From: Hymenobacter sp. BT188 | GTDB lineage: Bacteria > Bacteroidota > Bacteroidia > Cytophagales > Hymenobacteraceae | Assembly: GCF_014333585.1 (NCBI RefSeq) | Contig: NZ_JACSCW010000001.1 | Coordinates: 868,001 to 932,000, forward strand | Direction: 5' to 3' | DNA length: 64,000 nucleotides | Part shown: piece by piece, positions 1 through 9,096 of the stretch | Layout of the letters: every line of letters starts with the position of its first letter | Position numbering within the stretch: position 1 is the first letter of the stretch | The notes under the pieces: generated by a model | The model's input: the letters and a program-made list of their open reading frames with translations, nothing else | The model's database searches: none | Told to the model about the DNA's origin: nothing | Program-made: the position numbers and the translations under genes

Positions 1-1339
1 CAAAACCAGCCCGCACACCAAACTCCAGCACCTCGGCCCCACCAAACACATTCCGGACTTTCAAACGGGCGTTGACGAAAGGACCCACTTGCTCGGCCAC
101 GTAGGTGGCACCAAACTCGGTTAGCTCCTGAAAGCGTTTGTGCGGCGAGGCATTTACTACGGCATCGAGCTGGTAGGTAGTGTCGGCACCGATGGCGGGC
201 TCTACCTTTATGTAGTTGACGTTGTTGAAGCGAAATACATCGAGGTCAGCTAGTTGGCGCTGGGTAAGCTGGGTATTCGCCAGACTGTAGCGCTGCTCGG
301 GGCGCACTGTCAGTTTGCGGTCGAGCACGCGGGTGCTGAAGCGGTGACGAAAAGCCAGATAGTACACGGAGTCGCGCAGGATAGTGTCGCGCTTCACTCC
401 AAAACGTATGGCTCCGGCGTCGGTCAGAAAATTTACGTGACGAATAGAGTACACATGATGCCCGGTGCCCGGTGCGGGATTGGCGATGAGTGTGCGAAGC
501 TGAACTGTATTGGGGGCAAAGCTCGTGTCGGCCTCAAGGGTAATGTATTGTTGACGGAAATCGTAATAGCCCTCGTTTTTGAGCAGGGTTTCCAGACGAG
601 CGCGTTCCTGCCCGATCAAGGTTTCATTATAGCGTTGGCCTAGCTGTAGCAGCGACGCTTTCTGGTTGGCCCGCACCACGCGCGCCACACCCGAATCGGG
701 GATAATATATTCGAGCTTGGCATATGTGAAGGGCGTGTTTTCGGTGATGTGATAGGTCACTGTCACCATACGCTTGTGGACAGTATCGGTAGCCGTGACG
801 CGACTGCGAAAAAAGCCCTGCGACTTCAGATAAATACTGAGCTGCTCCACCGTCTGCTGGGTCAGAGTAGAGTCGTAAACTACGGGTGCTTCGCCCAGAC
901 GCATTACAGCGTTGCCTTTGTCCAGAGCCAGTTGGTGGCGGCGCAGGTGCTGGTCACGCTTTACGAGCAGCTTGCCCACCTTCACCGAGTCGGGGCGGGC
1001 AGCCTGAATACGCTTGCGGTAGTCGAGGCGCTCATCCTCGAGGCGCTTCTGCACCTTTTCGCGGTTGTAGAAAGTACTGCCCAGCTGGTAAATGGCCAGC
1101 TTTGGCAACGGAAAGCGGGAGTTGGGCTCCTGCTGATACAGCGCTTCCAGGCTAAGCGCGTCGGCCTGCTCTACGCCCTTGAGCTTGTTGGTGCGCAGCA
1201 AATTGCGGCCGGGCGGCAGCAGGCGCGTGGGCGTGCAGCAGTCCAGCAGCCCAATGAGCAGAACTGCCAGCCAGACAACGCGGTTTTTCTCCTTAAAAAA
1301 GCCCCCCAGCGGGCCCAGCAACGGCGTATATGGTTTCAA
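1..1339 (-). CDS. TamL-like BamA/TamA family outer membrane assembly protein, N-terminal part
   Basis: Gene runs off the left edge; about 446 codons are visible and the frame stays open to base 1. A hydrophobic N-terminal segment (VVWLAVLLIGLL) ends in two cysteines followed by a TPTRLLPPG-type stretch, which matches lipidated TamA homologues (TamL) of Bacteroidetes. POTRA-like sequence follows, including a long charged region and a GYYDFRQQYI segment. The outer-membrane barrel would lie beyond the window. Family members fold or insert proteins or lipids into the outer membrane. No in-frame ATG was found upstream of the signal segment; TTG codons at 1339 and 1321 are the candidates, so the start is uncertain. 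A copy of the dispersed G-rich motif encodes the LGGFF segment just before the signal anchor. Confidence 0.78.
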   Translation of the reverse strand, partial: MKPYTPLLGPLGGFFKEKNRVVWLAVLLIGLLDCCTPTRLLPPGRNLLRTNKLKGVEQADALSLEALYQQEPNSRFPLPKLAIYQLGSTFYNREKVQKRLEDERLDYRKRIQAARPDSVKVGKLLVKRDQHLRRHQLALDKGNAVMRLGEAPVVYDSTLTQQTVEQLSIYLKSQGFFRSRVTATDTVHKRMVTVTYHITENTPFTYAKLEYIIPDSGVARVVRANQKASLLQLGQRYNETLIGQERARLETLLKNEGYYDFRQQYITLEADTSFAPNTVQLRTLIANPAPGTGHHVYSIRHVNFLTDAGAIRFGVKRDTILRDSVYYLAFRHRFSTRVLDRKLTVRPEQRYSLANTQLTQRQLADLDVFRFNNVNYIKVEPAIGADTTYQLDAVVNASPHKRFQELTEFGATYVAEQVGPFVNARLKVRNVFGGAEVLEFGVRAGF

Positions 1340-1754
1340 AAGCGGTAGCGAAATACATGCACGTATGGCACCTGAAAAAGCATCGGCTCCGGCACGCTGC
1401 CTTCCTGCGTGAGGAAAGCAAAACGGTGTTGGAGCTGCTAAATTCCACCTTTTTACTGGAATACGCTGGAATCGGTTAGCTCAACCAAATAGGATGCTGT
1501 GTTCAGGTAGCAAAGCTGGTAATGCAGCCCAAGCTAATTCAATCAGTTTCGCGCTTTGAAGGCATGGCAAAAAGCTGCTTTACGAATGTGATAACAGCAG
1601 TGATGTAGCCGCATATGCTTTAATTTGTGGTAAAGCCATTTATCTCAGGCTGTCGGCGCACTCAGGAATAGAATTGGAGGTTTTGGAGCTGAAGCATAGC
1701 TAAGGCTGCAAGTCCGAAACCTCCACGAGTGCATTCTCCTTACTCCTTTTTAGT
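1340..1754. other. Intergenic region between divergent genes
   Basis: Lies between the starts of the TamL-like gene (minus) and gluconokinase (plus), so it should hold promoters for both. I see no clear TAnnTTTG -7 element, no repeat and no small gene. Confidence 0.4.
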
Positions 1755-2264
1755 ATGATTTGTATCGTCATGGGCGTTTCGGGCAGTGGCAAAACCACCG
1801 TTGGCCGCGAATTGGCCCAGGCCCTGAGCCTGCCCTTTTATGATGCCGACGATTTTCATTCGGTGACCAACGTGGAGAAAATGCGCCAGGGCACCCCGCT
1901 GACTGATGAAGACCGGCACGACTGGCTAGCGGCCATGGCCGCAGGCATTACGGAGTGGGAAAAGACGGGCGGCGCGGTGCTGGCCTGCTCGGCGCTGAAA
2001 GAAAAGTATCGGGCCGTATTGCAGGCAGCCGCAGCGCACGCTGTTCTCTGGGTGGTGCTGGAAGGAACTAAGGAACTGCTGGTGTCTCGGATGCGGGGGC
2101 GGTCAGGCCACTACATGAAGGAGCAGATGCTTAATTCCCAACTGGCTGACTATGAATCGCCAACCTATGGGCTACACCTTAATATTGAGGCATCGCCTGA
2201 GGAGCTGGTGCGGCAAGCCGCAGAGTATTTGGGAGAACAAAAAGGTGATAAATCTCCCGACTGA
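1755..2264 (+). CDS. gntK: Gluconokinase
   Basis: Phosphorylates D-gluconate to 6-phosphogluconate with ATP in the cytoplasm, feeding the pentose phosphate or Entner-Doudoroff route. The Walker A loop GVSGSGKTT is at residues 7-15, the DADDFH motif of gluconate/shikimate-type kinases at about 30-35, and GTPLTDEDRHDWL at 46-58. The length of 169 aa is normal for GntK. It stands alone, with no gluconate permease or dehydratase beside it, so gluconate supply must come from elsewhere. The ATG start is directly followed by the P-loop strand, so the start is secure. Confidence 0.93.
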   Translation: MICIVMGVSGSGKTTVGRELAQALSLPFYDADDFHSVTNVEKMRQGTPLTDEDRHDWLAAMAAGITEWEKTGGAVLACSALKEKYRAVLQAAAAHAVLWVVLEGTKELLVSRMRGRSGHYMKEQMLNSQLADYESPTYGLHLNIEASPEELVRQAAEYLGEQKGDKSPD

Positions 2265-2314
2265 CTCTATCTAACTGCGCCTTTGCGCACTCAGGCAAAA
2301 AGCGGCTGGCTGAG

Positions 2315-3415
2315 CTACAACGATGCCTGCTCGAATTGCTCTCGGTGGTTACTATTAGGCCGCAGCAGCAGCCGGTTATGAGGATAGTCGATAATTAGAT
2401 CGAAGCGACGCAGCACATCGAAGCCGAGCGTTCCACTGCGGGCCACCGTCACGCGGTCAACCAGATTGTGGGGGTCGGGGAAGGCCGTCAGCAGGGAGCG
2501 GAGCTGATAAGCGCCTAGCTGCAACAGTGCAATCGGACCCAGATAGCCCTGAATCAGACCGCTGAAGCCATAGCCCAGGTTAGCACGTTGGCGCTCGGGG
2601 GGCAAAGACAGACGCGAATCGGAGGCGGTTTCCAGTGAGAGGGCGTGATTGGCTCCCGTATCCAGCATCAGCCGTAAGGGTATCGCCTGTGAGCCGGTTA
2701 CGGAAATGTTGGTTGTGATGTATGGCCTGGAGTCATCCAGCTCGATGGGCAGGCTGCTCCAACTGTCGTCTGTTATGGGGCGCGGAGCAGTGGGCTCAGT
2801 AAATGTAATTTGACCCAACGTGGGGTGGATGGAGACAATAAAGCTGCGAAACAGATCATAGCCCAAAATGCCATGAATTTGTATTCCTAACAGCGCCTCG
2901 AATGCTACGACCTGTTTTGTGACGATAATAAAGTTGATGGACGGCGCTTCGATGCCCGCAAATTCCACCCGCACGGAGTTCGTTCTATGCGCCAGAACAG
3001 GCGCTTTCTTTCCTACTCCTGATAAGTTGTAGGCTTTGGTTGTCTGTACGCCTAGCTGTCGGCCTAGTTTGGGGTTGGTAATGAGGGAAGTAGCAATGCC
3101 GGTATCGAGCAGAAAATTATACGGCCCTTTGCCGTTGAGAAAAACCGGAATGATGAGCAGGTTGCCGTGGGCTTTATACTCCATCGAAACCTGTTGCTGG
3201 CTTGCCTGTTTGAAGCGAAACGGCGAATCGATAAAAACCTCTGCATCTGGGGGCGCCGCAGTGGCAAACGCCGGCCAGGCAGCCAGCAAAAAAAGCCCCC
3301 CAAGTAATCCGCAGACACTACGGCGAGCTCCCAGGCTAATGCAGGAGGAAAGGAATTGCTGGAAGGTGGCTATCGGCGCTTCGAATGAGCGCAGCCAAGG
3401 CGAGATAGTAGCCAT
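2315..3415 (-). CDS. Retropepsin-like aspartyl protease, two DTG motifs
   Basis: Predicted exported protein of 366 aa. A hydrophobic signal segment (CGLLGGLFLLAAWPAFA) lies at about residues 35-51. Two aspartyl-protease halves follow: FLLDTG at 104-106 with ILGYDLFR near 184, and LMLDTG at 252-254 with LGFDVLRRF near the C terminus. Two retropepsin folds in one chain would give a single-chain pseudo-dimer with both catalytic aspartates. The ATG at 3415 leaves a 34-residue extension before the signal helix, so the true start may be internal. A dispersed G-rich motif copy encodes part of the signal helix. Substrate unknown. Confidence 0.8.
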   Translation of the reverse strand: MATISPWLRSFEAPIATFQQFLSSCISLGARRSVCGLLGGLFLLAAWPAFATAAPPDAEVFIDSPFRFKQASQQQVSMEYKAHGNLLIIPVFLNGKGPYNFLLDTGIATSLITNPKLGRQLGVQTTKAYNLSGVGKKAPVLAHRTNSVRVEFAGIEAPSINFIIVTKQVVAFEALLGIQIHGILGYDLFRSFIVSIHPTLGQITFTEPTAPRPITDDSWSSLPIELDDSRPYITTNISVTGSQAIPLRLMLDTGANHALSLETASDSRLSLPPERQRANLGYGFSGLIQGYLGPIALLQLGAYQLRSLLTAFPDPHNLVDRVTVARSGTLGFDVLRRFDLIIDYPHNRLLLRPNSNHREQFEQASL

Positions 3416-3605
3416 AGAGGCAGGTGGCTCGGTGCCGCCGACACCCCCGTGGTGCCCCTTGCCCGAAATCCGCCCCTATACACTCACTTTCAGACGGCTG
3501 CTTCAATGCTTATTCTTTGAGGTGCCCGATTCAGCCTGTAAGCTGCCCGTTTTGACGCCAGAAAGAAGCGCCAAAGTAGCACTAGCGAGCAGCTCTCTGC
3601 CACAC

Positions 3606-3645
3606 AAAAAAAACGGCCTAACCGTTATGGATAGGCCGTTTTTGT
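3606..3645. terminator. Bidirectional hairpin terminator
   Basis: Perfect 10-bp stem (AAACGGCCTA, 3611-3620, against its complement 3632-3641) with an 11-nt loop, flanked by an A run on the left and T residues on the right. Confidence 0.7.
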
Positions 3646-3650
3646 GCATA

Positions 3651-3678
3651 TTCTGACGGCAGTTGAAAGCCGTCAGAA
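3651..3678. repeat. Short perfect hairpin
   Basis: TTCTGACGGC at 3651-3660 pairs with 3669-3678 across an 8-nt loop. It sits directly between the terminator at 3606 and the larger inverted repeat starting at 3681. Confidence 0.6.
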
Positions 3679-3680
3679 AA

Positions 3681-3799
3681 GCAGAAAAGGACACGGCGAG
3701 GCGTCCAGCTTTTGCTGGGGCAGGCGTGGAAATTCACTCACCATTTTTCCATGTCTGCCGGGGAGTTGCAGCTCCCTGCCTCGCCGTGTCCTTTTCTGC
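3681..3799. repeat. 22-bp perfect inverted repeat with 75-nt core
   Basis: Bases 3681-3702 are the exact reverse complement of 3778-3799. With the preceding hairpins this makes about 200 bp of structured DNA between the protease gene and the LytTR gene. No protein-coding signal is evident. It could be a structured RNA, a REP/MITE-like element or an unusually large transcription-end structure. Confidence 0.6.
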
Positions 3800-3950
3800 T
3801 GCTGCCCTGGGGCAGCTATCGATTCCAGTAGGTGTATTTGCCTGAGTATAAATATAAGCCCAGCCTGCGTGGTGGCTCAAACAATGCCTGCTGCAAGGCG
3901 CTGGGGGGCTTTTTTAGTCAATATTTTTTGCTGTTTTGCAAGGGCTATAG

Positions 3951-4364
3951 CTACTTGTTTCTGGTGATGAACGCCTTCACATTATCGCGGTAAAAACGGG
4001 TCCATTTGAGCGTGTGGCCGCCGGTAAGCTTCACCAGGTATTCCCCGTTGAAATAGCCCTCCAGCTCTTCTACATAATTCAGGTTGATCAGATAGGAGCG
4101 GTGGATGCGCGCAAAGTCCGTCGGATCGAGGCGCTGGGCCAGCTGGGTCAGGCTCTCGTACAGCACGTAGGAGCGCTGTAGCGTGTGCAGGGTAATGTAG
4201 CTGCCGTCGGCATCGAAGTAAAGAATATCATCGACCTTAATAAAAAACAGTTTATGCTGCTCCTTGACCAGCAGACGCTTTAATGGGGGGCGCGGTCCTG
4301 GCAACTCCTCACCGGGCCTGCCCCCTTCTGGCGAGGGCTGGGATTGGGTTACGTTGGCTTTCAT
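3951..4364 (-). CDS. Stand-alone LytTR DNA-binding protein
   Basis: 137 aa with a LytTR domain from about residue 28 to the end: KLFFIKVDDILYFDADGSYITL, the ARIHRSYLINL segment and a C-terminal RFYRDNVKAFI. LytTR domains bind direct repeats in promoters. There is no receiver domain or membrane region, so it is not a complete response regulator. The first 27 residues are low-complexity and rich in P, G and S. No kinase is adjacent; the TPR histidine kinase 1.4 kb away is of another type. Function likely transcriptional regulation of unknown targets. Confidence 0.85.
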   Translation of the reverse strand: MKANVTQSQPSPEGGRPGEELPGPRPPLKRLLVKEQHKLFFIKVDDILYFDADGSYITLHTLQRSYVLYESLTQLAQRLDPTDFARIHRSYLINLNYVEELEGYFNGEYLVKLTGGHTLKWTRFYRDNVKAFITRNK

Positions 4365-5092
4365 AGGATAAAGCAGTTAACAATTCAGAGCTTATTATTT
4401 GAGGATAAAATCAGGCGTTCCGAAAGGAAGCCCAGCATCGCGCCGGCAATTGGGTGGCGCTAGCTTTTTCGTGCCAACACCCGACCCGTCAGGGGCGGCG
4501 CTTCATTCTGCTTTTCAGGGGCACCTTTTGTTTCGGCACCGCCCGACAAGACCGTGTTCCTGCTTTATTCCTCCGCCTGAGGAGTAAATATGTGCTGTCG
4601 TGGTTCGTTCGTAAGTGAAAGACCAACAGTGTGTAAAGAGGCTGCATGCCTGATACGAATAAATTCGTACTATCTGTTCAGCTTCTTAATTTGCCCCCCA
4701 CCAGCCGAATAACCGATTGTTTGCCGCGTGTGTGATTATCTGCTGCTCTTTGCATTCAGATAGGGGCGGAGCATATGCGTCTGCCGGGGATACCGACCAA
4801 AGTGGCAAACGTTACAGAAAACCCCGTTTTTATTTGCCTACGGCTTTCTGGGGGCGGCACTGCGGGAGAAATAACGGGAAATGTACATAGCAGCTTCGTT
4901 GGTTTCAGGGAACATACAGGCCGCGGTAGCGCCCAGATATCCACCTGTTTACTATGTGTTCAGAAAGATGGTGCCAGCTATGTAACTTTCTTGTAATCAG
5001 TAACATCGCGAAGACGCAGCGTTATTGTAATCCCTCTCTGTTCGGTTTCGATACACCCATTGTCCGGTTATGATACGCTTGGGCCAGCCACC
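4365..5092. other. Gene-free region
   Basis: Upstream of the LytTR gene. ORFs in it are short, lack homology I recognise and look random. A copy of the dispersed motif lies near 4690. A CxxCH-like string occurs on the minus strand near 4790 but its frame is interrupted by stops. Confidence 0.4.
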
Positions 5093-5124
5093 AAAAAAGC
5101 CGCTTCGGGAAGAAAGCGGCTTTC
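5093..5124. terminator. Hairpin terminator downstream of the lipocalin-like gene
   Basis: AAAGCCGCTT (5096-5105) pairs with 5114-5123; A and T runs flank the stem. It serves the minus-strand gene ending at 5146. Confidence 0.75.
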
Positions 5125-5145
5125 TGATATAGGTAGGATAGGGGC

Positions 5146-5637
5146 TTACTGGGCCGTGAAAGTGGTACGGGTGACGGTGGTTACGCCACTTACTGTTTCC
5201 GTGTCCACGAGGATAAGCCGGGTCTCGTTCAGTTCCTCAATCGTGCCGGTCAACTCAACATCGTAGACAAAGCCCGGAGCGGCGGTGAAGGTAACGGCGC
5301 CCGAAAGTGTCTGGTCGTTGTTGGACAGGCTCCATTGGCCCGTCAGGGTTTGAGGGCTGGCGCTGAAGCACTTGGTTTTGCCCTCATCCACAACAAACGC
5401 ATTGCTGGCCTGAAACTTATACAAGTTGTCTTTAAAGCAGGCATCTTCGCTGGTAAAGATATCTACGGCCGCCTTGGTGCCTTCCTTTTCCGTGACGGCG
5501 GTCACCATCCAGGTTTTGGCCATGAGCTTCTCGCTGGCCGTCTGGTTTGTGGGTTGAGGATCGTTGTTGTCGTCGCCGCAGCTAACGAGGGTCCCAGTCA
5601 GGGCCAGAGATAAAGCGAAGGAGAAGAGCTTGTTCAT
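5146..5637 (-). CDS. Lipocalin-like lipoprotein
   Basis: Short lipoprotein of about 163 aa. The start at 5637 (MNKLFSFALS) gives a clean lipoprotein signal ending LVSC with the lipidated Cys at residue 20; an ATG three codons upstream is also possible. The body has the W...ACFKD..Y.F......DEG..KC pattern of Bacteroidetes lipocalin-like domains, including a likely disulfide pair, and a GQWSLSNNDQTL strand. Such proteins are small beta-barrels at the cell surface or periplasm with unknown ligands. A terminator follows directly, so it is probably monocistronic. Confidence 0.75.
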   Translation of the reverse strand: MNKLFSFALSLALTGTLVSCGDDNNDPQPTNQTASEKLMAKTWMVTAVTEKEGTKAAVDIFTSEDACFKDNLYKFQASNAFVVDEGKTKCFSASPQTLTGQWSLSNNDQTLSGAVTFTAAPGFVYDVELTGTIEELNETRLILVDTETVSGVTTVTRTTFTAQ

Positions 5638-5793
5638 AAAAGGCAAACGAGATAAAAGGAATAAAATTACTGGCAGACAAACCTAGCCATACTACGCGTT
5701 GAGACTGCACTATTTTGCCCCCCAGCGGCAAATCAAATGCCAGCAAGCCCGGCTTATGGATAGAAGGATAATTAAGGTTCAGCAACGGAGGAT

Positions 5794-7935
5794 CTATATA
5801 ATACCGGCACCTTTTTTCGCCACGGCACGCACCTTTGCTTGGCTGAGAGGCAAGGTGATCAGAATATCAGTGCCTTCTCCTTCCCGCGATTCAAAGGTGA
5901 GGGTGCCGCCATGCCCTTTGGTGATAATGTCGTAGCTAAGGGAGAGGCCCAGTCCGGTGCCTTCGCCGGGGGGCTTGGTCGTGAAAAAGGGTTGGAATAC
6001 CTTCTTTGCAACGTCCGCGGGCATGCCCATGCCGTTGTCGCGCACGCGCAGCTCTACCTGCCCGTTGCTTTGGCGGGTGCTCACCTGCACTTGCGGCTGG
6101 TAGTCTGGATCAGTAACCGCGGCTTTCTGCTGCACGGCATAAAAAGCGTTGGTATATAGGTTTAGAAGTACCCGCCCGATATCTGGCGGCACCAGCGCTA
6201 CGGGCTCCAAGCCAGCTTCAAAGTCGGTAACCAACTCGACTTCAAATGCGGGAGCTTTGGCGCGCAAGCTTTCGTAGGCCAGATTTAGGTACTCTGTGGC
6301 CAGGGCGTTCAGGTTGGTGGGTTGACGCTCACTAGTGCTGGGCCGCGCATGTTCCAGCATGCCTTTAATAATAGCGGAGGCCCGGTGCCCGTGTTGGGTG
6401 ATTTTGCTCAGATTCTGTTCCAGCTCGGCAGCCAGCTCTTCCACCTCCTGAAATTTTCCCGCGCGGGCTTCGCTCTGTAACTCCTGGCTGATGTCGGCCG
6501 ACACGTCGGCGAAATTGGTGACGAAGTTTAGTGGGTTCTGAATTTCGTGGGCAATACCGGCCGTCAGCTCGCCTAGCGCCGCCAGCTTTTCTGCTTGCAC
6601 CAGTTGCGCCTGTGTGGCTCTCAGTTCTTCCTGCTGGCGCTGAAGCTGGGCATTGGACCGCTGTTTTTGCTGATTGTTGAGCCAGAGCAGAACGCTTAGT
6701 CCGGCTACTATTACCAGGGCCGCCAACGAGCCCAGCAGGAGCAGGCGCTGCTGACTATTTTGCTGGCGAATAAGCTGTTGGTTGTGCGTCAGCAGCTGAA
6801 TCTGCGACTGCTTTTTTTCCAACGCATACTGGTACTGGAGCGCGGCCGTCCGGCGGGTCACCTCCTGATTGTCGAGGCTGTCGCGGTAGGCTATGAACAT
6901 GGCGAGGTAGCGATACGCATCGTCGAAGCGGCCACGCGCGGAGCTGGCTTGGGCTAGCACATCACTAGCATCACGAATCGTGCTTTTGTTGCCGGTGCGC
7001 TGGCCCGCGAGCAGAGCCTCGCGCCCGTACACCCAGGCGCTGTCGGGCTGCTCCGTATCGAGGTAGGCGCGGGCCAGAATAAGCTGCACCAGGGGTATTC
7101 TGCCTACATCATCTAGTTGCTTCATGCGTTGCAGAGCCCGAAAAGCTGCGGAAAAAGCCGCCCGGTGATTTCCTAGCCGCTCGTCCATATCAGCAATATT
7201 ATAAAGGCTCATGGTGATGCCGCCTTGGTTATTAAGCTCTTTCGCCAGCACGGCGCCCTGCTCAAAATAGCTCCGCGCCTGCGCCCACTGGCCCTGAATG
7301 CGGCACAGCTCGCCCAGCCCAGATACGCAATGGGCAATGCCATCCTGATCGCCTACGCCCCGCGCTAGCTTTAAGCCCCGCACAAAGTGCTGCCGGGCCT
7401 TCTGATACTCACCCAGCGCGATGCTCGTATTGCCAAGCTGGCTGTTGAGCAGCGTCAGCCACTTCTGGCTGGGTATTGCATCAGCCAGCTTCAGGCCCTC
7501 AAAGCTATAAGCCATAGCCTGGGCATAGTTGCCCTGCCCGGCAGCGGTGTACGAGAGGTTATACAAGCACGCAATCTGATGCAGGCGGTCATTCAGCTGA
7601 GCAAATAGCTTTCGAGCCTGTTCGGTGTACTTCAGGGAGAGGTCATACTCATTGCGGAAGCGGTAATAAAAAGCTAAACCCAGCAAAGCCCGGGCCTCGC
7701 CAAACTTATAACCAATCTCACGGGATAGCTCTAAGGCTTCTTCATAAGCCGCTTTGGTTTGCTGGGGGGCATTTGCGCGCTGCACGAAGGCCAGCGAATT
7801 AAGCCTATTTACCCGGCCCGTATCACGCTGCGGATGCGCCTTCACCGCAGCTTGCCAGCGCCTGCCCACGGAGTCTTGCGTCCTTGCTTCGAAAGACAGG
7901 AAACTTAGTAAGCACAGCAGCAAGAGCGTTTTCAT
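5794..7935 (-). CDS. TPR-containing sensor histidine kinase
   Basis: 713 aa. Signal peptide at residues 1-19, tetratricopeptide repeats in about 40-350, one membrane helix at about 398-419, a short coiled coil, then a kinase core. The phospho-acceptor is H463 in IAHEIQNPLNF, followed by the N box (NLYTNAFYAV), DNGMGMP and GTGLGLSLSYDI ATP-binding motifs. The TPR region would be periplasmic and sense a protein or peptide signal. No cognate response regulator is adjacent, so this is an orphan kinase in the window. One copy of the dispersed motif lies inside the gene near 7762. Confidence 0.92.
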   Translation of the reverse strand: MKTLLLLCLLSFLSFEARTQDSVGRRWQAAVKAHPQRDTGRVNRLNSLAFVQRANAPQQTKAAYEEALELSREIGYKFGEARALLGLAFYYRFRNEYDLSLKYTEQARKLFAQLNDRLHQIACLYNLSYTAAGQGNYAQAMAYSFEGLKLADAIPSQKWLTLLNSQLGNTSIALGEYQKARQHFVRGLKLARGVGDQDGIAHCVSGLGELCRIQGQWAQARSYFEQGAVLAKELNNQGGITMSLYNIADMDERLGNHRAAFSAAFRALQRMKQLDDVGRIPLVQLILARAYLDTEQPDSAWVYGREALLAGQRTGNKSTIRDASDVLAQASSARGRFDDAYRYLAMFIAYRDSLDNQEVTRRTAALQYQYALEKKQSQIQLLTHNQQLIRQQNSQQRLLLLGSLAALVIVAGLSVLLWLNNQQKQRSNAQLQRQQEELRATQAQLVQAEKLAALGELTAGIAHEIQNPLNFVTNFADVSADISQELQSEARAGKFQEVEELAAELEQNLSKITQHGHRASAIIKGMLEHARPSTSERQPTNLNALATEYLNLAYESLRAKAPAFEVELVTDFEAGLEPVALVPPDIGRVLLNLYTNAFYAVQQKAAVTDPDYQPQVQVSTRQSNGQVELRVRDNGMGMPADVAKKVFQPFFTTKPPGEGTGLGLSLSYDIITKGHGGTLTFESREGEGTDILITLPLSQAKVRAVAKKGAGII

Positions 7936-8099
7936 ACTAATGCATGCGTTCTGGAATAACCAAGTAATAAGGTATTAATTCGAACTGATTTAGCAAAGAC
8001 GGTGGACGTGATTCAGGGCAAAATAGTCCTACTGTATCTTGCTTTTAAACCAAAGCGCTCCATCACTTGCGGTAAAACAGCCAATGAACGTGAGGGTAG

Positions 8100-8921
8100 C
8101 TATTGCGGACGCACCCGCCGCACCCGGACTTGGTTAGCAGTATTATATTCCAGCAGCCATAAATCCCCATTAGAAGCCACCAGTCCGCTGGAAGCCGTCC
8201 ACGGGGCACTGGAGCGGGCAACCGTCGTAATGTGCCCGTTAGGACTCAGGCGCTGCACTTTTCGCTGATTGGTGACAGCGACGTAGATATTGCCTTGCCG
8301 ATCAGAGAAAATGCCCCCCAGATTATGATTAACCTTGGCCGTGGAGGGTGGCGCTTCGTCCAGATCACTTTTAACGCGCTTAATTGTGCCATCGGCGGCC
8401 AGTACATACAAGGCATCATCATCGACAAAGTAAAACTGGCCGGTTGGGGTAACGTGCTGCCAGCGCACGTCTTTAAATCGACCAGTAGCCAGCAGCTTTA
8501 TGTTTCCATTCGGTAGCATTTTCAGGAAACGGCAGGGTGCGCCGCGCTCTACCCAATACATGGCGCCCGTCTGGTCTCTGGTAAAACTGTAGTTGGTCAG
8601 AAAGCCCGGCGTATTAGGAACGACTTTGCTTATTTGCCCCCCAGCGCTGAGCCGCCACACATAGTGTCCCCATTTGTTGGTGGCCTCGCCCTCATACCAG
8701 ACGTGTTCGCCGTAGAGGTTGCCTTGGGGATCGAGGTAAAGCTCGTGGGTGTGCACGCGGGCCACTACGATGCGCTGCTGGCCATTGGGTGCGCGCTTCC
8801 ACACGTTTTCCAGGTCAGTGAAGTACACATTGCCCTGGGCATCCTGTACGATGCCCACGCCCGGATGCGCTGTTCCCTTGATGGCCAACAGCAGCAGAAT
8901 GCCAAGGAGCAAAGGTTTCAT
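8100..8921 (-). CDS. Secreted NHL/SMP-30-like beta-propeller protein
   Basis: 273 aa with a signal peptide (residues 1-18, MKPLLLGILLLLAIKGTA) followed by repeated strands of the type D..GN.Y..D, for example DAQGNVYFTD, DPQGNLYGE, DRQGNIYVAV and SNGDLWLLE. This is the pattern of NHL-repeat or gluconolactonase-like propellers. I see no clear catalytic set, so binding or structural roles are as likely as lactonase activity. Two dispersed motif copies fall within the gene (about 8309 and 8632). It lies downstream of, and is transcribed away from, the BLUF gene. Confidence 0.7.
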   Translation of the reverse strand: MKPLLLGILLLLAIKGTAHPGVGIVQDAQGNVYFTDLENVWKRAPNGQQRIVVARVHTHELYLDPQGNLYGEHVWYEGEATNKWGHYVWRLSAGGQISKVVPNTPGFLTNYSFTRDQTGAMYWVERGAPCRFLKMLPNGNIKLLATGRFKDVRWQHVTPTGQFYFVDDDALYVLAADGTIKRVKSDLDEAPPSTAKVNHNLGGIFSDRQGNIYVAVTNQRKVQRLSPNGHITTVARSSAPWTASSGLVASNGDLWLLEYNTANQVRVRRVRPQ

Positions 8922-9096
8922 AGGGTGAACGGGTTGATAGACTTAAGGTACAACGCTTTATGCTATGTTTTTGACCGCCGACAAACGAATAACCGGGCCA
9001 TGATGCGCGACAAAGTGGCTTTGCTTTCGTATCTTCTCTTTCTCAGCGCAACCCTGCCGTGGTCGTGGCAAAGATCTAGTGTGCTGGGGGGCAATT

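Larger units (their letters stand above)
3416..3950. other. Non-coding, hairpin-rich intergenic region
   Basis: Holds the terminator and two inverted repeats listed separately, and one copy of the dispersed G-rich motif near 3901. Small ORFs here look random. Confidence 0.5.

Noticed and set aside
4756..4944. Possible c-type cytochrome: a CNVCH string on the minus strand near 4790
   Set aside because: The frame has a TAG a few codons upstream and no other cytochrome feature; one CxxCH by chance in six frames of 64 kb is quite likely.
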